A stretch of 64,000 nt of DNA from Polaromonas sp. A23 (GTDB lineage Bacteria > Pseudomonadota > Gammaproteobacteria > Burkholderiales > Burkholderiaceae_C). Under the pieces are notes generated by a model, which saw only the letters and a list, made by a program, of their open reading frames with translations, had not been told where the DNA came from and did no database searches. The position numbers and the translations under genes were made by a program. Each line of letters starts with the position of its first letter. The stretch's first letter is position 1. This document shows positions 18,636 to 27,326 of the stretch, in pieces. Location of the stretch: NCBI RefSeq assembly GCF_002001015.1, contig NZ_MUNO01000050.1, positions 62,001-126,000 of the forward strand, given 5' to 3'.

Positions 18636-20345
18636 TCAATAATCGTCGAGTACCGCGCCCTTGCTGGCGCTGGACGCGTTGAATGCAAATTTCGCTTGAA
18701 CGCCGCGCATGTAACGCGGCAGGGGCGCTTTCCAGCCCACTTTGCGTTTGGCCAGTTCGTCATCGCTGATGTTCAGTTGCAGTAGCAGCTGTTTGGCATC
18801 AATCGTGATGGAGTCACCTTCCTTGATGAAGGCGATGTTGCCGCCGGCTGCCGCTTCCGGTGCGACGTGGCCGACCACCATGCCCCAGGTGCCGCCCGAA
18901 AAGCGGCCGTCGGTGATGAGGCCGACGCTTTCGCCCAGGCCTGCGCCGATCAGCGCACCGGTAGGTGCGAGCATTTCGGGCATGCCGGGGCCACCTTTGG
19001 GGCCGAGGTAACGCAACACCATCACGTCGCCCGCCTTGATCTTGCCGGCCAGAATAGCTGCGAGTGCTGACTGCTCGTCGTCGAAGACACGCGCCGGGCC
19101 GGTCATCACCGGGTTTTTCAGGCCGGTGATCTTGGCGACGCAGCCTTCGGGCGAGAGGTTGCCCTTGAGAATGGCCAGGTGGCCCTGTTTGTACATGGGC
19201 TTGTCGATAGGGCGAATCACGTCCTGGTCGGCGCGCGGGACGTCGGGAACACCTTTGAGCACTTCTGCAATGGTTTGGCCACTGATGGTCAAACAGTCAC
19301 CATGCAGCAAGCCCGCAGCCAGAAGCGTCTTCATGACCTGCGGAATGCCACCGGCCTTGTGCAGGTCCACCGCGAGGTATTTCCCGCTGGGTTTTAGGTC
19401 GCAGAGCACAGGTGTTTTCTGGCGCACGCGCTCAAAGTCGTCAATGGTCCAGTCCACTTCAGCGGCGTGAGCAATCGCCAGGAAATGCAGCACGGCATTG
19501 GTCGAACCGCCGGTGGCCATGATCACGGCAACGGCGTTTTCAATCGCCTTTTTGGTGACGATGTCGCGTGGCTTGATGTTCTTTTTGATGGCCTCCACCA
19601 GCACCTTGGCCGATTCCCTGGCCGAGTTGGCTTTTTCGTCGTGCGGGTTGGCCATGGTCGACGAGTAGGGCAGAGAGATGCCCAGCGCCTCGAAAGCGGA
19701 CGACATGGTGTTGGCCGTGTACATGCCGCCGCAACTGCCGGTACCGGGGATGGCGCGGCGCTCGATTTGCAATAGGTCTTCATCACTCATGCGGCCTGCC
19801 GAATGTTCGCCCACGGCCTCGAACACGCTGACGATGTTCAGGTCCTTGCCCTTGTAATGGCCTGGCAGGATGGTGCCGCCGTAGACGTAAATGGCTGGCA
19901 CATTGGCACGCAGCATGCCCATCAGGCCACCGGGCATGTTCTTGTCGCAGCCGCCGACCACCAGCACGCCGTCCATCCATTGGCCCTGCACGCAGGTCTC
20001 GATGCAGTCGGAGATCACTTCGCGGCTGACCAGCGAATATTTCATGCCTTCGGTGCCCATGGCCATGCCGTCGGAAATGGTGGGCGTGCCGAAGACCTGC
20101 GCGTTGCCGCCGGCCTCCTCGATGCCTGCAATGGCCGCGTCGGCCAGTTTTTGCAGGCCGCTGTTGCAGGGCGTGATGGTGCTGTGGCCGTTGGCCACGC
20201 CGACCATAGGTTTCTTGAAGTCGCTGGATTCATAACCCATGGCGTAGTACATCGAGCGGTTGGGCGCCCGGGATGTGCCTTCAGTGATGTTCTTGCTGCG
20301 GCGGTTGATCGCGTCGCCGATGCTGTCTTTGTCCTGCTGTGTCAT
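18636..20345 (-). CDS. ilvD: Dihydroxy-acid dehydratase
   Basis: A 569-residue iron-sulfur hydro-lyase, third step of isoleucine/valine biosynthesis. It starts [20 protein letters not shown], with [14 protein letters not shown] soon after. Candidate cluster cysteines are in [11 protein letters not shown] and [13 protein letters not shown]. The C-terminal active-site region has [20 protein letters not shown]. The reading frame extends to 20573, but the ATG at 20345 begins the conserved sequence. A LysR regulator is divergent with a 99-base gap that contains an imperfect palindrome. Confidence 0.97.
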   Translation of the reverse strand: MTQQDKDSIGDAINRRSKNITEGTSRAPNRSMYYAMGYESSDFKKPMVGVANGHSTITPCNSGLQKLADAAIAGIEEAGGNAQVFGTPTISDGMAMGTEGMKYSLVSREVISDCIETCVQGQWMDGVLVVGGCDKNMPGGLMGMLRANVPAIYVYGGTILPGHYKGKDLNIVSVFEAVGEHSAGRMSDEDLLQIERRAIPGTGSCGGMYTANTMSSAFEALGISLPYSSTMANPHDEKANSARESAKVLVEAIKKNIKPRDIVTKKAIENAVAVIMATGGSTNAVLHFLAIAHAAEVDWTIDDFERVRQKTPVLCDLKPSGKYLAVDLHKAGGIPQVMKTLLAAGLLHGDCLTISGQTIAEVLKGVPDVPRADQDVIRPIDKPMYKQGHLAILKGNLSPEGCVAKITGLKNPVMTGPARVFDDEQSALAAILAGKIKAGDVMVLRYLGPKGGPGMPEMLAPTGALIGAGLGESVGLITDGRFSGGTWGMVVGHVAPEAAAGGNIAFIKEGDSITIDAKQLLLQLNISDDELAKRKVGWKAPLPRYMRGVQAKFAFNASSASKGAVLDDY

Positions 20346-20411
20346 GGGTGTCTCTGCTGTGGGGGGTTGGCAAAAAGGTGAGTATGCGCTGCCTTTTTGT
20401 GTTGTTCCAAT

Positions 20412-20435
20412 ATATTTATGAAGCTGTATTAATAT
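20412..20435. promoter_or_regulatory. Imperfect palindrome between ilvD and the LysR gene
   Basis: ATATTTATGAAG and CTGTATTAATAT match as inverted halves at 9 of 12 positions. It lies 10-33 bases upstream of the LysR start, where autoregulatory LysR sites often occur. The regulator-site assignment is inference. Confidence 0.35.
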
Positions 20436-20444
20436 GCATGGGAT

Positions 20445-21461
20445 ATGACAACACCAGCCATTGAACTCCGACTTTGGCGCCAGTTTGCGGCAGTGGCCGA
20501 GGAACTTCACTTCGGCCGTGCCGCAGCACGGTTGCATATGACGCAACCGCCGCTGACCCAGGCGATTGCCCATCTGGAAGCGCTGCTCGGGGTGCGCCTG
20601 TTTGACCGCACCAAGCGCAGTGTGCGCATGACCGACGCCGGCGAGGCGCTGTTGCCGCAGGTGTTGGATTTGCTGGCACGGGCGCAGGCATTGCCTGCGC
20701 AGGCACGGGCAGCTGCAGCAGGGGAGGTGGGCCGCCTGCGGTTGGCTTTTGTATCTACCGCTGGTTTTTCACTGCTGCCCGAATGGGTCAGGCTTTTTCG
20801 TGAGCAGTATCCGCGCGTCCAGCTGGAGCTGCTGGAGGCCACCGGTGACACGCAGCTGCAGGCCTTCGAGCGCCATGAAATAGACGCCGGCATCATGCTG
20901 CACTCGCCTGGTTTTGCACCGGTGGGGCTGGAACGTCGCCTGATTGCCCGGGAGCCCCTGGTGTTGGCGCTTGCTGCGGAGCACCCGCTTGCCGCCAAAA
21001 CGGCCTTGACGGTGGACGACGTGTTGGACCAGCAACTGGTGATTTTTCCACGCCGGATATTGCCGTCGCTTTACGATGCCATTTTTGCGATGTACCACGC
21101 CGCGGGGCAGTTGCCGCAGGTTGCGCAGGAGGCGATCCAGATGCAGACCATCGTCAACCTGGTTTCTGCCGGGCTTGGCATCGCCTGGGTGCCCGAGAGT
21201 GTCAGGCAGTTCCAGCGCTCTGGGGTTGTTTACCGAAGCGTTGCCGCAGGAAAACCGGGGGCCAAGGTGGCGGGCCGTGTTGTCCGGCCCGTGGTTCCCG
21301 GATGTGAAACCAGCCTGGTCTGGCCAGCAGGCGATGCCAGTCCTGCATTGGAGCGCTTGATGGCTTTTATCGGCGAATCGCCCGATGGAATGCCTCATCT
21401 GCCTCACGCTGTCGACGAGCCGCAACCGCACTTTGTTGCTGCTGGCGTTCTGAGGCGCTGA
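20445..21461 (+). CDS. LysR-family transcriptional regulator
   Basis: A 338-residue LysR-type regulator. Residues about 8-67 form the winged helix-turn-helix ([34 protein letters not shown] with LFDRTKRSV). The effector-binding domain starts near [12 protein letters not shown]. The protein has an extra tail of about 25 residues after the usual end, and its last 95 bases overlap the convergent DUF4124 gene. It is divergent from ilvD, so it may act on that gene or on a remote target; the effector is unknown. Confidence 0.9.
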   Translation: MTTPAIELRLWRQFAAVAEELHFGRAAARLHMTQPPLTQAIAHLEALLGVRLFDRTKRSVRMTDAGEALLPQVLDLLARAQALPAQARAAAAGEVGRLRLAFVSTAGFSLLPEWVRLFREQYPRVQLELLEATGDTQLQAFERHEIDAGIMLHSPGFAPVGLERRLIAREPLVLALAAEHPLAAKTALTVDDVLDQQLVIFPRRILPSLYDAIFAMYHAAGQLPQVAQEAIQMQTIVNLVSAGLGIAWVPESVRQFQRSGVVYRSVAAGKPGAKVAGRVVRPVVPGCETSLVWPAGDASPALERLMAFIGESPDGMPHLPHAVDEPQPHFVAAGVLRR

Positions 21462-21981
21462 GTTCGCGCTGTTCCATCCTGCGTTGGGCTATTTCCCCCG
21501 CACTGCTGCAGCGCGCGCCGTGGTTGGCTTCGCAGTTGGCAATGATTTGCTGGTTGCTGCTCCCCGCGGACGCCGGTGTCGACTTTCGCAGGCCACCGGA
21601 AGGCGAAGGCATGGCCTGGCGTGACGAACGCGCTGCTGCGTTGGCACGATCCGCGGCTTGCGCGCGCGCATTGGCCGCTGCGTTTTCCGCTGCCCAATTC
21701 TTGGATCCGGTAGTTGCACCGCCGTTGCCGTAAAGCACGCCTGGCTCGCCTTTCACTGGCGTGCCGCTGGTTGGTGCTTCTGCTGCCGTGGGCATGGCAG
21801 GGGCCCGCAGGAGTAGTTTTTCGCCGCTACCGCCTTGAGCTGCGCAAGGTGTTTGCGAAAACACTTTTTTACCGCCGGCATCGATGCACTGGTACACCTG
21901 CGCCCCTGCGTGTTGCGCGAAGAACAGGCCGACCAGGCCAGTAACAGTGGTGAGGTAGAAAGACTGGCAAAACTGGCGCAT
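21367..21981 (-). CDS. DUF4124-domain exported protein
   Basis: A 204-residue protein with a signal peptide (hydrophobic residues about 8-26, AGAQVYQC) followed by the short DUF4124 pattern VYQCIDAGGKKVFSQTPCAAQGGSGEK. The rest is low-complexity, rich in Ala, Gln, Arg and Ser, and ends in a charged helical segment. Two conserved Cys in the DUF4124 part could form a disulphide. Function unknown. Its 3' end overlaps the LysR gene on the other strand by 95 bases. Confidence 0.8.
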   Translation of the reverse strand: MRQFCQSFYLTTVTGLVGLFFAQHAGAQVYQCIDAGGKKVFSQTPCAAQGGSGEKLLLRAPAMPTAAEAPTSGTPVKGEPGVLYGNGGATTGSKNWAAENAAANARAQAADRANAAARSSRQAMPSPSGGLRKSTPASAGSSNQQIIANCEANHGARCSSAGEIAQRRMEQRELSASERQQQQSAVAARRQREADEAFHRAIRR

Positions 21982-22072
21982 GGCTTGATCCGATGTGGCG
22001 GTGCCCGCAGTCTAAACCGGCGCTGCCTGCATGTAAGCCTTTTCCTACCGGGCTTGCGTGCAAAATACCGCC

Positions 22073-22879
22073 ATGCTCATTCATCCCCAAATCGATCCCG
22101 TCGCCCTGCAGCTTGGCCCACTGGCCATTCACTGGTATGGCTTGACCTACCTGGCCGCGTTTGGCTTGTTCTTGTTTCTGGGGATTCGCCGGCTGCGGCA
22201 TGAGCCGTATGCATCAATGTCGGGTGCTGCCGCCTGGAGCCGCAGGGATATTGAGGACATTCTGTTTCTCGGAGTCATGGGCGTAGTGCTTGGCGGACGC
22301 ATTGGTTATTGCCTCTTTTACAAGCCTGGCTATTACCTGGCACACCCGCTGGAGATACTGTATGTCTGGCAGGGTGGCATGAGTTTTCATGGCGGCCTGC
22401 TGGGCGTGCTGGTTTCGCAGGTCTGGTTTGCACGCACCCGGCAAAAACCGTGGCTGCAGGTGATGGACCTGGTGGCGCCCTGTGTGCCGACCGGGCTGGC
22501 GGCGGGGCGGGTCGGCAACTTCATCAACGGCGAGCTGTGGGGGCGTTTCAGCAGCCCGGACCTTCCTTGGGGCATGGTTTTCAGGCAAAGCGGTTCAATG
22601 TTGCCGCGCCACCCCTCGCAGGTCTACCAGTTTCTGCTGGAGGGGCTGTTGCTCTTCGTGCTGCTGTGGCTGTATGCACGCAAGCCGCGCAAGACCGGGC
22701 AGGTGTCGGCGGCGTTTCTCGCCGGTTACGGCGTGTTCCGTTTCATTGCCGAATTTTTCCGCGAGCCGGACGATTTCCTTGGGGTGCTGGCGCTCGGCAT
22801 GAGCATGGGCCAGTGGTTGTGTCTACCGATGATCGCGGCCGGTGCCTGGCTCTGGTTGTGGGCTGAAAAACGGGGTTAG
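22073..22879 (+). CDS. lgt: Prolipoprotein diacylglyceryl transferase
   Basis: A 268-residue inner-membrane enzyme that transfers diacylglycerol from phosphatidylglycerol to the lipobox cysteine of prolipoproteins. It has about seven membrane segments, the catalytic-region motif [12 protein letters not shown] and the Lgt signature [14 protein letters not shown]. The ATG at 22073 (MLIHPQIDP) is preferred over a GTG at 22058. It would serve the lipoproteins in this window, such as the efflux adaptor and channel. Confidence 0.96.
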   Translation: MLIHPQIDPVALQLGPLAIHWYGLTYLAAFGLFLFLGIRRLRHEPYASMSGAAAWSRRDIEDILFLGVMGVVLGGRIGYCLFYKPGYYLAHPLEILYVWQGGMSFHGGLLGVLVSQVWFARTRQKPWLQVMDLVAPCVPTGLAAGRVGNFINGELWGRFSSPDLPWGMVFRQSGSMLPRHPSQVYQFLLEGLLLFVLLWLYARKPRKTGQVSAAFLAGYGVFRFIAEFFREPDDFLGVLALGMSMGQWLCLPMIAAGAWLWLWAEKRG

Positions 22880-23170
22880 CCCATACCAGACGTACATGGT
22901 TTGCTATCGTTAATATAGCGAAAAGCAACCGTAAGGGGGCAATCAGCGGCAGCAAGACCCGTCTCTGCGGTCCGGCCTGCGGGTTTTTACCTGTGGTTTT
23001 ATGTACCAACACTCTTGCAAGGGCGCTTCTAATCTTTAATAATTACCTGTAATTATAGGAAATTATGACAATTCAAGCGATTCAGCTCAAAGGATTTGCA
23101 GCCAGTGCCTTCCGGCGCGGCCTCTGTTCACCGGCGTATGGCCTTCACTTCTGCAGGGCGGACTGACACC
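22880..23170. other. Intergenic region between lgt and the GntR gene
   Basis: The region holds a degenerate family-A repeat (22901-22946, TTGCTATCGTTAATATAGCG), a weak hairpin followed by TTTTT near 22957-22988 that could end lgt transcription, and the GntR palindrome with its promoter. No gene is visible. Confidence 0.6.
23039..23056. promoter_or_regulatory. Perfect palindrome, candidate GntR operator for the malonate operon
   Basis: ATAATTAC-CT-GTAATTAT is an exact 8-2-8 inverted repeat in an AT-rich pocket 115 bases upstream of the GntR gene. It overlaps a possible -10 (TAATAA 23037-23042) placed 16 bases after TTGCAA (23015-23020). This fits autorepression by the GntR protein. The binding itself is inferred. 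Confidence 0.6.
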
Positions 23171-23839
23171 ATGCGCCTCGTCCAGAGCTCACTGCACCAG
23201 GAAGTCGCGGCCACGCTGCGTGAGCAGATTTTTGCCGGGGTGTTCGCTCCTGGCAGTTTTCTGGACGAGCTGGTGTTGTGCGAGCGGTTGCAGATTTCGC
23301 GTACACCGCTGCGCGAGGCACTCAAAGTGCTCACGGCAGAGGGGTTGTTGCGGCACGAGCCGCGGCGCGGCTGTTTCATCAGCGAGGTCACCGAGAAAGA
23401 CCTGGACGATATTTTCCCGGTGATTGCGCTGTTGGAAGGGCGTTGTGCCTATGAAGCGGCGCGCAATGCCACCGATGCAGACCTGGAAGCCTTGACCCGA
23501 CTGCACGAGCGCCTGGCCAGCCATGCCCAGGCGGGCCGTATCAATGACTATTACGAGACCAACTTCGCCATCCACGAGGCCATCATCACGCTGGCGGACA
23601 ACCGCTGGCTCGCCACCGCCATTGCGGATTTGCGCAAGATTCTCAAGCTCGCCCGTTCACAGCAACTCCATGCGCCGGGTCGGCTGGCGCAGAGCTTGTT
23701 CGAGCACATGGCGGTGTTTGCTGCGCTCAAGGCGCGCGACAGCGAAGGTGCCGACGCGGCCATGCGCACCCACCTGACTCGCCAGCGCGAAGCGCTGCGC
23801 GAGCTGGCCCGCAGCCAGCGCACACGGGTGAGCGCATGA
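23171..23839 (+). CDS. GntR-family (FCD) regulator of the malonate operon
   Basis: A 222-residue GntR/FadR-subfamily regulator. Residues about 5-70 are the winged helix (LREQIFAGVFAPGSFLDELVLCERLQISRTPLREALKVL). The C-terminal FCD helical domain has the expected metal/ligand-site histidines in FAIHEAI and FEHMAVF. Its stop overlaps the start of the malonyl-CoA decarboxylase gene (ATGA), so it is first in that operon and is probably a MatR-like malonate sensor. The ATG at 23171 is preferred; 23138 is possible. Confidence 0.88.
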   Translation: MRLVQSSLHQEVAATLREQIFAGVFAPGSFLDELVLCERLQISRTPLREALKVLTAEGLLRHEPRRGCFISEVTEKDLDDIFPVIALLEGRCAYEAARNATDADLEALTRLHERLASHAQAGRINDYYETNFAIHEAIITLADNRWLATAIADLRKILKLARSQQLHAPGRLAQSLFEHMAVFAALKARDSEGADAAMRTHLTRQREALRELARSQRTRVSA

Positions 23840-25326
23840 ACGCGGCCGACTGGATCAATCGCAGCGTGTCCCGCTTCGCGGGCGATAAAAAACAGGCATC
23901 AAAAGAGCCCGAGGCCCTTGCGCCACCTGCGCAAGCAGCTACAAAAAAAATAGCAACTGGCGCATCGGTGGACGCACTTCCGGCAGTGCGTTCTACCCGG
24001 GAGCGCCTGAAGGCGACGCTTCGGCAAAAAGAAGAAGCCCTGTCACCCCGGGTGTTGCGCCGTACGCTGGAAGAGCTCCGGGCCATCGTCGATCCGCAAG
24101 TCAGCGAGGTCGAAGGCGGGCGCCGGGCACGCGGCGTCGCTGGCTGGTATGCAGGGGCTTCGCTCAATGAACGCCGTGACATGTGGCTGCTGATGAGCGA
24201 GCAGTTTGTGGCCGATGCGCAAAAGGTCAAGCTGGCGCAGGCCCAGTTTGCCGCAGCGGTGGGAACACCTGACGAAGCGGTGGCTGAAGTGCGCTACCGC
24301 CGGGCCACGGTCTCGCCGCGCAGGCGGCTGCTGCAGCGCTTCAGTGCCTTTCCGGAAGGATTCCGTTTCCTGGTCGACCTGCGCGCCGACATGCTGCCCT
24401 ACCTCAAGGCGGACAAGCGCCTGCAGGCGCTCGATGTCGAGATGGAATACATGTTCTCGACCTGGTTCGACGTGGGCTTTCTCGATTTGCGCCGCATCAG
24501 CTGGGATTCGCCGGCATCGCTGATCGAAAAGCTGATCAAGTACGAAGCCGTGCATGACATCAAGAGCTGGGCCGATGTGAAGAACCGGCTTGACAGCGAC
24601 CGCCGGTGCTATGGGTTTTTTCACCCGCGCATGCCCGATGAGCCGTTGATCTTTGTGGAAGTGGCGCTGATTGACGAGATGGCCGCCGGCATTACGCCGC
24701 TGCTGGATGAGTCGGCGGCACCGGCGGACCTGGCCAAAGCCACCAACGCGATTTTTTATTCCATCAGCAACACGCAGGCCGGTTTGCGCGGCGTGAGTTT
24801 TGGCGACTCGCTGATCAAGCGAGTGGTGGAGACCCTGTGCGCGGAATTTCCCCGGCTCAAGCACTTTGCCACCTTGTCGCCGATTCCCGGTTTTCGCCAA
24901 TGGCTTGGCAAAAACGCCGGCGCCATGCTGGAAGCGCTTGATGACAAAGAGCGCGCCTTGCTGGGCCGCGCCGTCGGGTTTGAGCCGCCCACGGCGCAGC
25001 ATTTTCTTACGGCAGCCGACACGGCATCCACGCTGGACGAGAAATCGCCTGTGCGCCGCATGCTGCTGCATTGCGCGGCACACTACCTGGGAAAGGCGCT
25101 GGAAGACGGCAAGCCGCTGGATCCGGTGGCGCGTTTTCATCTGGGTAACGGCGCCCGCATCGAGCGGCTGAACTGGATGGGCGATCCTTCGCCGAAAGGG
25201 CTCAAGCAGTCCTGCGGCTTGATGGTCAATTACCTTTATGACCTCAAGCGGCTGGACAAGCACAGGGCGCTGCTGTCTCAGGGGAAAATCCCCGTATCCG
25301 GTGGTATTGAGGGTTTATATATTTGA
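23836..25326 (+). CDS. matA: Malonyl-CoA decarboxylase
   Basis: A 496-residue enzyme converting malonyl-CoA to acetyl-CoA and CO2. The helical N-terminal domain covers about 50-180. The GNAT-like catalytic domain shows CYGFFHPRMPDEPLIFVEVAL, SISNTQAGLRGVSFGDSLIKRVV, the HYL segment and PVARFHLGNGARIERLNWMGD, typical of this family. Residues about 21-42 are encoded by a family-A repeat, before the conserved part. It overlaps the GntR gene by four bases and works with the downstream malonyl-CoA synthetase. Confidence 0.94.
   Translation: MNAADWINRSVSRFAGDKKQASKEPEALAPPAQAATKKIATGASVDALPAVRSTRERLKATLRQKEEALSPRVLRRTLEELRAIVDPQVSEVEGGRRARGVAGWYAGASLNERRDMWLLMSEQFVADAQKVKLAQAQFAAAVGTPDEAVAEVRYRRATVSPRRRLLQRFSAFPEGFRFLVDLRADMLPYLKADKRLQALDVEMEYMFSTWFDVGFLDLRRISWDSPASLIEKLIKYEAVHDIKSWADVKNRLDSDRRCYGFFHPRMPDEPLIFVEVALIDEMAAGITPLLDESAAPADLAKATNAIFYSISNTQAGLRGVSFGDSLIKRVVETLCAEFPRLKHFATLSPIPGFRQWLGKNAGAMLEALDDKERALLGRAVGFEPPTAQHFLTAADTASTLDEKSPVRRMLLHCAAHYLGKALEDGKPLDPVARFHLGNGARIERLNWMGDPSPKGLKQSCGLMVNYLYDLKRLDKHRALLSQGKIPVSGGIEGLYI
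23898..23962 (-). repeat. Family-A repeat inside the malonyl-CoA decarboxylase gene
   Basis: Read on the minus strand: TTGCTATTTTTTTTGTAGCT, then GCTTGCGCAGG, then AAGGGCCTCGGGC. It keeps the reading frame and encodes a low-complexity stretch near the protein N-terminus. Confidence 0.75.
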
Positions 25327-25372
25327 TGGTGATGCAGGAATTTTTTTGATTTAACAACGACAGGAGACAGAC

Positions 25373-26371
25373 ATGACCTCGAGCTTTGACATCAACGCGT
25401 CCCGACGCGATGTGCTGCGTACCGCGGCCGCCGGCCTGGCTGCGTTTTCCCTGGGCAGCCACGCGCAATCGGGCTGGCCTGCCAAGCCCGTGACCATGAT
25501 CGTGCCTTTTCCCGCAGGTGGTGGCACGGACGCTTTCGCGCGGCCCATGTCGGCGCAGTTTGCACGCCTGACCGGCAAGCAGCTTGTCATTGACAACCGC
25601 GGCGGCGCGGGCGGTACCCTGGGTGCCAGCATCGCGGCGAAGGCGCAGCCTGATGGCTACACGCTGTTCATGGGCGCAGTGCATCACACCATTGCCCCCA
25701 GCATGTACAAGAAGCTGGACTACGACATCGAGAAAGACCTGGTGCCGCTCATCCTGGTGGCCAGTGTGCCGCAGGTGATTGTGGTCAATCCGAAAAAGAT
25801 GCCGGTCAACAACTTCAAGGAGTTTCTCGATCAGGCTCGCAGGAACCCCGGCAAGTTCAGCTACGGTTCGGCCGGCAACGGCACTTCGCATCATCTGGCG
25901 GGAGAGCTGTTCAAACAACAAAGCAAGACATTCATCACCCACATTCCCTACCGCGGCGCCGGTCCGGCCTTGCAGGGCCTGATTGCCGGTGATGTGGAAA
26001 TGATGTTCGACGGGTTGGGGTCTTCGGCCAGCCACATTGCCGGCGGCCGCATCAAGGCGCTGATGGTGTCGGGCAACAAGCGCAACCCTGCGATACCGGA
26101 TGTTCCCAGCGCCGCTGAGTTGGGTTTTCCGGAATACAACGTCACCACCTGGTACGGTGTATGGGGCCCCAAGGGCATGCCAGCCGACGCCCAGGCCCGA
26201 GCCATTGAGGAGATACGCAAAGCATGCAGCACCGACGAAGCCAAAGCCGTCTGGACGCGCCAAGGTGCGGAGTTCGCCGGGCTGGCGGGGCCCCAGTTTG
26301 GCAGCTTCATCAACAGCGAAATCAAGAAGTGGGCACGGGTGGTCAAGGATTCTGGTGCCCAGCTTGATTGA
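25373..26371 (+). CDS. Bug-family tripartite tricarboxylate transporter receptor
   Basis: A 332-residue periplasmic solute-binding protein. The N-terminus has a twin-arginine-like signal (SRRDVLRTAAAGLAAFSLG). The mature protein shows the Bug hallmarks WPAKPVTMIVPFPAGGGTDAFAR, IDNRGGAGGTLGA and YGSAGNGTSHHLAGELF. GGAGA precedes the ATG. No TctA/TctB membrane genes are nearby. Its place between malonyl-CoA decarboxylase and the synthetase suggests it binds malonate or a related diacid, but this is inference. Confidence 0.92.
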   Translation: MTSSFDINASRRDVLRTAAAGLAAFSLGSHAQSGWPAKPVTMIVPFPAGGGTDAFARPMSAQFARLTGKQLVIDNRGGAGGTLGASIAAKAQPDGYTLFMGAVHHTIAPSMYKKLDYDIEKDLVPLILVASVPQVIVVNPKKMPVNNFKEFLDQARRNPGKFSYGSAGNGTSHHLAGELFKQQSKTFITHIPYRGAGPALQGLIAGDVEMMFDGLGSSASHIAGGRIKALMVSGNKRNPAIPDVPSAAELGFPEYNVTTWYGVWGPKGMPADAQARAIEEIRKACSTDEAKAVWTRQGAEFAGLAGPQFGSFINSEIKKWARVVKDSGAQLD

Positions 26372-26394
26372 TATGACCCTCACGCTTGTCGCTT

Positions 26395-26480
26395 CGCGTA
26401 CTACGCTGCCCCCCGAGGGGGCTGCCCCGCCTAAGGGTGGCCTGTTGGCGGGCCTGGTCCCCGCGCTTGTCGCTGCGTGT
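26395..26480 (+). repeat. Family-B GC-rich dispersed repeat
   Basis: Contains GCTGCCCCCCGAGGGGGCTG followed by CCCCGCCT; this 28-base block (26405-26432) recurs exactly at 47505-47532 inside aroA. It fills the gap between the Bug receptor and enoyl-CoA hydratase genes. CGCTTGTCGCT also occurs at both ends of this copy. Confidence 0.75.
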
Positions 26481-26503
26481 ACTGACTTGTTCCTCGCATT
26501 TCC

Positions 26504-27280
26504 ATGACGGGTCGGGTTCTGCTGACCGTTGAGGGCTCAGTTGCAAAGGTCACCTTGTCTCATCCGGGCAAGCTCAATGCAATGTCACGCGCCATGTGGA
26601 GCCAGTTGCGCGACGTGTTTCTCGCGTTGCAGCAGCGCAGCGACGTGCGTTGCGTGCTGCTGCGCGGGGAAGGCGCGGCTTTTTGTGCAGGCGGTGATAT
26701 CTCCGAATACCCAAGCTTCCGTTTTGACGAGGCCGCCTTGCGCGGTTTCCACGAAGACGAGGTCTGGGGTGGCCTGCAGGCCATGCTCGATTGCGATGTT
26801 CCCATCGTGGCGCAGATCGAGGGTGCCTGCATGGGCGCGGGCATGGAGATAGCCAGTTGCTGCGACATGCGCCTGGCCGCCGTATCGGCAAAGTTTGGCG
26901 CTCCGATTGCGAAGCTCGGTTTTCCGATGGCCCCGCGTGAGGCGGCACTGGTGATACGCGCTGCCGGCGAGTTGACGGCCCGCGAAATGCTGCTGGCTGC
27001 GGCGGTGGTAGACGCGCCCACGATGCTTCAGCGCGGGTTTTTGAATCGTGTGTTGCCTGACGTTGAAGTGGCCAATGAGGCTGCGGCGATGGCTGAACGC
27101 GTGGCCGGGCTCGCGCAGGCCGCTGCACGTCTGAATAAGCAGTCATTTCGGGCATTGGCCCTTGAAGGACGGGCGCGAGTAGCTACTGATTTGATAGCGT
27201 CGGCCTATGCCTACGCGGATTCCGCCGAGCACCGCGAGGGTGTTGCAGCATTTGTTGAAAAGCGTTCGCCGCGCTTCTAG
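26504..27280 (+). CDS. Enoyl-CoA hydratase/isomerase family protein
   Basis: A 258-residue crotonase-fold protein. Visible motifs are HPGKLNAMSRAMW, the oxyanion-hole segment GEGAAFCAGGDISEY and the second one IEGACMGAGMEIASCCDMRLAA. The catalytic acids are not clear from sequence, so hydratase, isomerase or decarboxylase activity cannot be settled. Residues about 215-233 are encoded by a family-A repeat. The gene is in the malonate operon, so it may act on a malonyl-CoA-related thioester; that is inference. Confidence 0.88.
   Translation: MTGRVLLTVEGSVAKVTLSHPGKLNAMSRAMWSQLRDVFLALQQRSDVRCVLLRGEGAAFCAGGDISEYPSFRFDEAALRGFHEDEVWGGLQAMLDCDVPIVAQIEGACMGAGMEIASCCDMRLAAVSAKFGAPIAKLGFPMAPREAALVIRAAGELTAREMLLAAAVVDAPTMLQRGFLNRVLPDVEVANEAAAMAERVAGLAQAAARLNKQSFRALALEGRARVATDLIASAYAYADSAEHREGVAAFVEKRSPRF
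27146..27202 (-). repeat. Family-A repeat inside the enoyl-CoA hydratase gene
   Basis: Plus-strand TTGGCCCTTGAAGGACGGGC, then GCGAGTAGCTACTG, then TTTGATAGCG. It matches the other copies on the minus strand and stays in frame near the 3' end of the gene. Confidence 0.7.
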
Positions 27281-27326
27281 CGCGGCCGGGCGATTCTCTG
27301 ATTTTTGATTCTCAGGTAACCAAGCG

